This document shows, piece after piece, positions 61,038 through 64,000 of a DNA stretch of 64,000 nt; the stretch's first letter is position 1; every line of letters begins with the position of its first letter. Source of the stretch: Microbacterium sp. SA39 (GTDB lineage Bacteria; Actinomycetota; Actinomycetes; Actinomycetales; Microbacteriaceae); assembly GCF_000967865.1 (NCBI RefSeq), contig NZ_JXRU01000026.1, positions 1 through 64,000 of the forward strand, read 5' to 3'. Below the pieces are notes generated by a model. That model was not told the origin of the DNA. It saw nothing but the letters and a program-made list of their open reading frames with translations, and did not search any database. Made by a program: the position numbers and the translations under genes.

Positions 61038-62350
61038 TGAGTGACGTGCTCACCGAGACGACGCTGTTCCGCTTCGCCACTGCCGGGTCCGTCGACGACG
61101 GCAAGTCGACCCTCGTCGGACGCCTGCTGCATGACGCGAAGGCGATCCTGGCCGACCAGCTCGAGCAGGTCGCGGAGACCTCCCGGCGTCGCGGCTTCGC
61201 GCACGGCGAGTTCGATTTCGCCCTCCTCACCGACGGCCTGCGGGCCGAGCGCGAGCAGGGAATCACGATCGACGTCGCCTACCGCTACTTCGCCACACCC
61301 CGTCGCAGCTTCATCCTCGCCGACTGCCCCGGCCATGTGCAGTACACCCGGAACATGGTCACCGGCTCCGCCACCGCCGACGCCGTGATCGTGCTGGTCG
61401 ACGCCCGAAAGGGCATCCTGGAGCAGACGCGCCGCCACCTCGCCGTCGTCTCGCTCTTGCGGGTCGCGCACGTGATCATCGCCGTGAACAAGATCGACCT
61501 GATCGACCACGACGAGGAGCGCTTCGTCGAGATCGAGCTCGAGGCGGCTCGGGTGGCCGAGCAGTTGGGCCTCACCGGCATCCACGTGCTGCCGGTGTCG
61601 GCGCTCGAGGGCGACAACATCGTGGATCGCTCCGCGCGCACGCCCTGGTACACCGGGCCGACGCTGATCGAACTGCTCGAAGAGCTTCCGCGTCAGGACG
61701 AGGCGGATGCCGCGGCATCCGCTTTCCGACTCCCGGTGCAGCTCGTGCTGCGCCCGCAGGGCGGCCTCTCCCCCGAGATCAGCGAGGCCGACGCCGAGCT
61801 GTACCGCGACTTCCGTGGCTTCGCGGGGCGCATCGCCTCGGGCGTCGTGCAGGTCGGGGACCGCGTCGAGGTGTTCCCGGGCGGGCATGAGACGACGGTC
61901 ACCGGCATCCATGTGGCGGGCGAGCCGGCGGATGCCGCGACAGCCCCGCAGTCCGTGACACTGACCCTCGCCGACGAGCTCGACGCCGCCCGCGGCGCCG
62001 TGATCGCCGCGAGCGGGACGGCACCGGCGGGGACGCGCGAGGCCGTGGTCGAGCTGTTCCAGCTGGATTCGCGGCCCGTCGCACCCGGCACACGGGTCCT
62101 CGTCAAGCACGGCACCGCCACGGTGCAGGCACTCGTCGCCGAGGTCCTGTCGCGCCGCGATCTCGAGACGCTCGCGCTGGAGGACGCGCAGTCCCTCGCC
62201 GCGAACGAGATCGGCCGCGTACGCCTTCGTTTCGCCGCCGAGCTGCCGCTCGAGCCGTACGCGCGCGACCGCTCCGGCGGATCACTGCTGCTGATCCACC
62301 CCGCCGACGGCGCGACGCTGGCCGCGGCGACCGTGATCGACGAACACTGA
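61037..62350 (+). CDS. cysN: Sulfate adenylyltransferase GTPase subunit CysN
   Basis: A 437-residue EF-Tu-like GTPase. G motifs: GSVDDGKS (residues 17-24), DCPGH, NKID and an SAL switch, then two beta-barrel domains. GTP hydrolysis drives sulfate adenylation by CysD. There is no fused APS kinase (CysC) domain; the protein ends after the second barrel, consistent with an APS-reductase route. It shares one base with the cysD stop. Confidence 0.94.
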   Translation: MSDVLTETTLFRFATAGSVDDGKSTLVGRLLHDAKAILADQLEQVAETSRRRGFAHGEFDFALLTDGLRAEREQGITIDVAYRYFATPRRSFILADCPGHVQYTRNMVTGSATADAVIVLVDARKGILEQTRRHLAVVSLLRVAHVIIAVNKIDLIDHDEERFVEIELEAARVAEQLGLTGIHVLPVSALEGDNIVDRSARTPWYTGPTLIELLEELPRQDEADAAASAFRLPVQLVLRPQGGLSPEISEADAELYRDFRGFAGRIASGVVQVGDRVEVFPGGHETTVTGIHVAGEPADAATAPQSVTLTLADELDAARGAVIAASGTAPAGTREAVVELFQLDSRPVAPGTRVLVKHGTATVQALVAEVLSRRDLETLALEDAQSLAANEIGRVRLRFAAELPLEPYARDRSGGSLLLIHPADGATLAAATVIDEH

Positions 62351-62415
62351 GACCTGCACTCACCTGACCTGCAACACCGAAACCCTGCACCACCGACCGC
62401 TGAGGAGGCGAAACC

Positions 62416-63531
62416 GTGAAGATCACCCGCACCACCACGACACGGTTACTGAGCAAGCCCGCACGAAGCGCGCGCGCGTCGAAGTGCACTGCCCTGGGAC
62501 TCGCTGCGATGATGCTGGCCGGCTGCGCCTCGGCATCTGCCACGGGCGACGCCGCGAAGGGCGAGAACGATGCTCCGGCCGAGGTGCGCCTGGGCCACTT
62601 CGCGAACGTCACGCACGCACCGGCGCTCGTCGGCCTCTCGGAGGGCCTGTTCACCGACGCTCTCGGCGACGTCGAGCTGAAGACCGAGGTGTTCAACGCC
62701 GGCCCTGCCGCGATCGAGGCGCTGTCGGCCGGAGCGATCGACGCGACCTACATCGGACCCAACCCGTCGATCAACACGTTCATCCAGTCGGGGGGCGAGT
62801 CGGCGCACATCATCGCCGGGGCGACCTCCGGCGGCGCCGCACTCGTGGTGCGCGAGGGCATCGACAGCCCGGACGACCTCGAAGGCGCGAACATCGCGAC
62901 CCCGCAGCTCGGCAACACGCAGGATGTGGCGCTGCGCAGCTGGCTGGCCGACGAGGGATTCGAGACGTCGACCGCGGGCGGCGGCGACGTGACGATCACC
63001 CCGACCGAGAACGCGCAGACCCTGACCCTGTTCCAGCAGGGCGGTGTCGACGGCGCCTGGCTCCCCGAGCCCTGGGTGTCGCGGCTCGTGGTCGAGGCGG
63101 GCGCGCACGTGCTCGTCGATGAGGCCGACCTCTGGAAGGACGGGGCGTTCCCGACCACCGTGCTGCTCGTGCGGGCGGAGTTCGCGGAGCAGCACCCCGA
63201 CGTCGTCGAGGATCTCCTCGAAGGTCACGTCGCGTCGGTCGCCTGGCTCGACGAGAACGCCGGCGAGGCACCCACCGTCATCAACGACGCGCTGGAGGAG
63301 GCGACCGGCAAGCGACTGTCGGACGACGTGCTCGCCCGCGCCCTCGAGAACGTCACGTTCACGGTCGACCCGCACGCGGAGACCTTCGAGACCCTCGTCG
63401 AGGACGGACTCGCGGCGGGCACGCAGAAGGAGGGCTCGATCGACGGGCTCTTCGACCTGCGGACGCTGAACGCCCTCCTCGAGAAGAACGGCGAGGAGCC
63501 CGTCTCCGCCGCCGATCTCGGGGAGGAATGA
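62416..63531 (+). CDS. Sulfonate/nitrate-type ABC transporter binding lipoprotein
   Basis: A 371-residue SsuA/TauA-like binding protein. The lipoprotein signal ends at MMLAGC (Cys37), followed by VRLGHFANVTHAPALVGLSEGLF and FNAGPAAIEALSAGAIDATYIGPNPSINTF, the ligand-pocket pattern of aliphatic sulfonate binders. GTG 62416 has GAGGAGG upstream. Its place after cysN and before a matching ATPase supports uptake of a sulfonate or similar organosulfur compound. Confidence 0.87.
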   Translation: MKITRTTTTRLLSKPARSARASKCTALGLAAMMLAGCASASATGDAAKGENDAPAEVRLGHFANVTHAPALVGLSEGLFTDALGDVELKTEVFNAGPAAIEALSAGAIDATYIGPNPSINTFIQSGGESAHIIAGATSGGAALVVREGIDSPDDLEGANIATPQLGNTQDVALRSWLADEGFETSTAGGGDVTITPTENAQTLTLFQQGGVDGAWLPEPWVSRLVVEAGAHVLVDEADLWKDGAFPTTVLLVRAEFAEQHPDVVEDLLEGHVASVAWLDENAGEAPTVINDALEEATGKRLSDDVLARALENVTFTVDPHAETFETLVEDGLAAGTQKEGSIDGLFDLRTLNALLEKNGEEPVSAADLGEE

Positions 63532-64000
63532 TGAGTGCGCCCGCGGGGTCAGCACGAGCTGGGTCCCTGAGCCCGTCGAAGGGCGCAGTGACCGTCACCT
63601 CGCTGACGCCGAGCTTCGACGGCGTGACGCCGCCGAAGAGGCCCGGCGTGACGGTCGACCCCGCGGTGCGCCTCTCCCACGTCACCAAGCGCTTCGGCGC
63701 CGGGCCTCTCGTGCTCGACGACGTGTCACTCGACATCGCGCCCGGCGAGTTCGTGTGCCTGCTGGGCGCCTCGGGGTGCGGCAAGTCCACTCTGCTGAAC
63801 CTCATCGCCGGGCTCGAGCCCCTCACCTCGGGAGACATCGAGACCCCCTCGTCGGGCGCGGCGGTGATGTTCCAGGAGTCCGCGCTGATGCCGTGGCTGA
63901 CTGCGCGGAAGAACGTCGAGCTCGCACTGCGACTGCGCGGCATCCCTCGCGGCGAGCGCCGCGAAGAAGCCCAGCGTCTGCTCGCGACCGTCAACCTCGA
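63531..64000 (+). CDS. Sulfonate/nitrate-type ABC transporter ATPase (partial, window edge)
   Basis: 156 codons of an SsuB/TauB-type ATPase are visible: Walker A GASGCGKST, then the Q-loop MFQESALMPWLTARKNVELAL. The signature, Walker B and C-terminus are beyond the window. GGAGG precedes overlapping ATGs at 63528 and 63531; the later gives better spacing. About 40 residues precede the usual family start (VRLSHVTKRFG), and residues 11-18 (GSLSPSKG) come from a dispersed palindromic repeat; GTG 63648 would be a start without it. Confidence 0.87.
   Translation, partial: MSAPAGSARAGSLSPSKGAVTVTSLTPSFDGVTPPKRPGVTVDPAVRLSHVTKRFGAGPLVLDDVSLDIAPGEFVCLLGASGCGKSTLLNLIAGLEPLTSGDIETPSSGAAVMFQESALMPWLTARKNVELALRLRGIPRGERREEAQRLLATVNL
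63561..63586 (+). repeat. Dispersed palindromic repeat inside the ABC ATPase gene
   Basis: GGGTCCCTGAGCCCGTCGA followed by AGGGCGC matches the cysH copy (59335-59359) at all but one base of the 23-base core. It is translated as GSLSPSKG. Confidence 0.7.

Noticed and set aside
62341..62415. CCTGCA repeated three times between cysN and the sulfonate-binding gene, possible regulator site
   Set aside because: Short, irregularly spaced and without dyad symmetry; chance is a sufficient explanation at this GC content.

Overview
The window is high-GC, densely packed bacterial DNA. Short intergenic gaps, ATGA/GTGA stop-start overlaps, the dnaK-grpE-dnaJ-hspR order with HspR-type operators, a DUF222-HNH gene, leaderless-looking promoters and short dispersed palindromes inside genes all point to an actinobacterium of the Microbacteriaceae, most likely Microbacterium or a close relative (inference from gene content and style; no rRNA is present). 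No tRNA, rRNA, CRISPR array, prophage or replication origin was seen. There is no gene-free stretch longer than about 300 bases; the largest gaps are promoter regions of 100-250 bases and their contents are listed.

Layout. 1-1000: the end of an IS481-type insertion sequence that appears to have truncated an unknown gene next to a small ECF sigma factor. 1.0-9.9 kb: a high-mannose N-glycan locus with a secreted Endo H-type GH18, a CUT1 ABC importer, a cytoplasmic GH92 alpha-mannosidase and a GH5 enzyme resembling core beta-mannosidases; its three transcripts share one promoter/operator architecture. 10.0-13.1 kb: a fucose/arabinose-type isomerase, a small membrane protein and a LacI regulator. 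13-21 kb: housekeeping and stress genes (DoxX, PhzF, alcohol dehydrogenase with a 13-codon leader ORF, SDR, then a stress-type membrane cluster ending in YihY/BrkB). 21-26 kb: a second CUT1 importer whose binding protein carries a one-base frameshift in a G run, plus a TetR/NTF2-like pair.

26-33 kb: a sugar or sugar-acid operon (GntR, CUT1 importer, enolase-superfamily dehydratase, SDR, DapA-family aldolase) that carries the same 12-bp palindrome found before the isomerase 20 kb away. 33-37 kb: a TctCBA tripartite transporter with a DapA-family lyase behind a perfect 24-bp palindrome; a GntR gene 6 kb away carries the same core in front of itself. 37-41 kb: a translationally coupled operon of GAF-PP2C phosphatase, a cellulose-synthase-like GT2 with a large insertion, a STAS antagonist and an anti-sigma-type ATPase. 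41-43 kb: a CYP152-type peroxygenase and the GntR gene. 43-47 kb: dnaK operon with two HAIR elements. 47-51 kb: lipoprotein, HNH protein, phosphotransferase and MerR genes.

51-64 kb is a sulfur region. One strand has a CUT1 importer with a DszC/SfnB-like and an NtaA/DszA-like flavin monooxygenase, which suggests desulfurisation of an organosulfur compound. The other strand has a sirohydrochlorin chelatase, then a three-cysteine leader ORF followed by sulfite reductase, cysH, cysD, cysN and a sulfonate-type ABC transporter cut by the window edge. Three genes of that operon have dispersed palindromic repeats translated within their N-termini.
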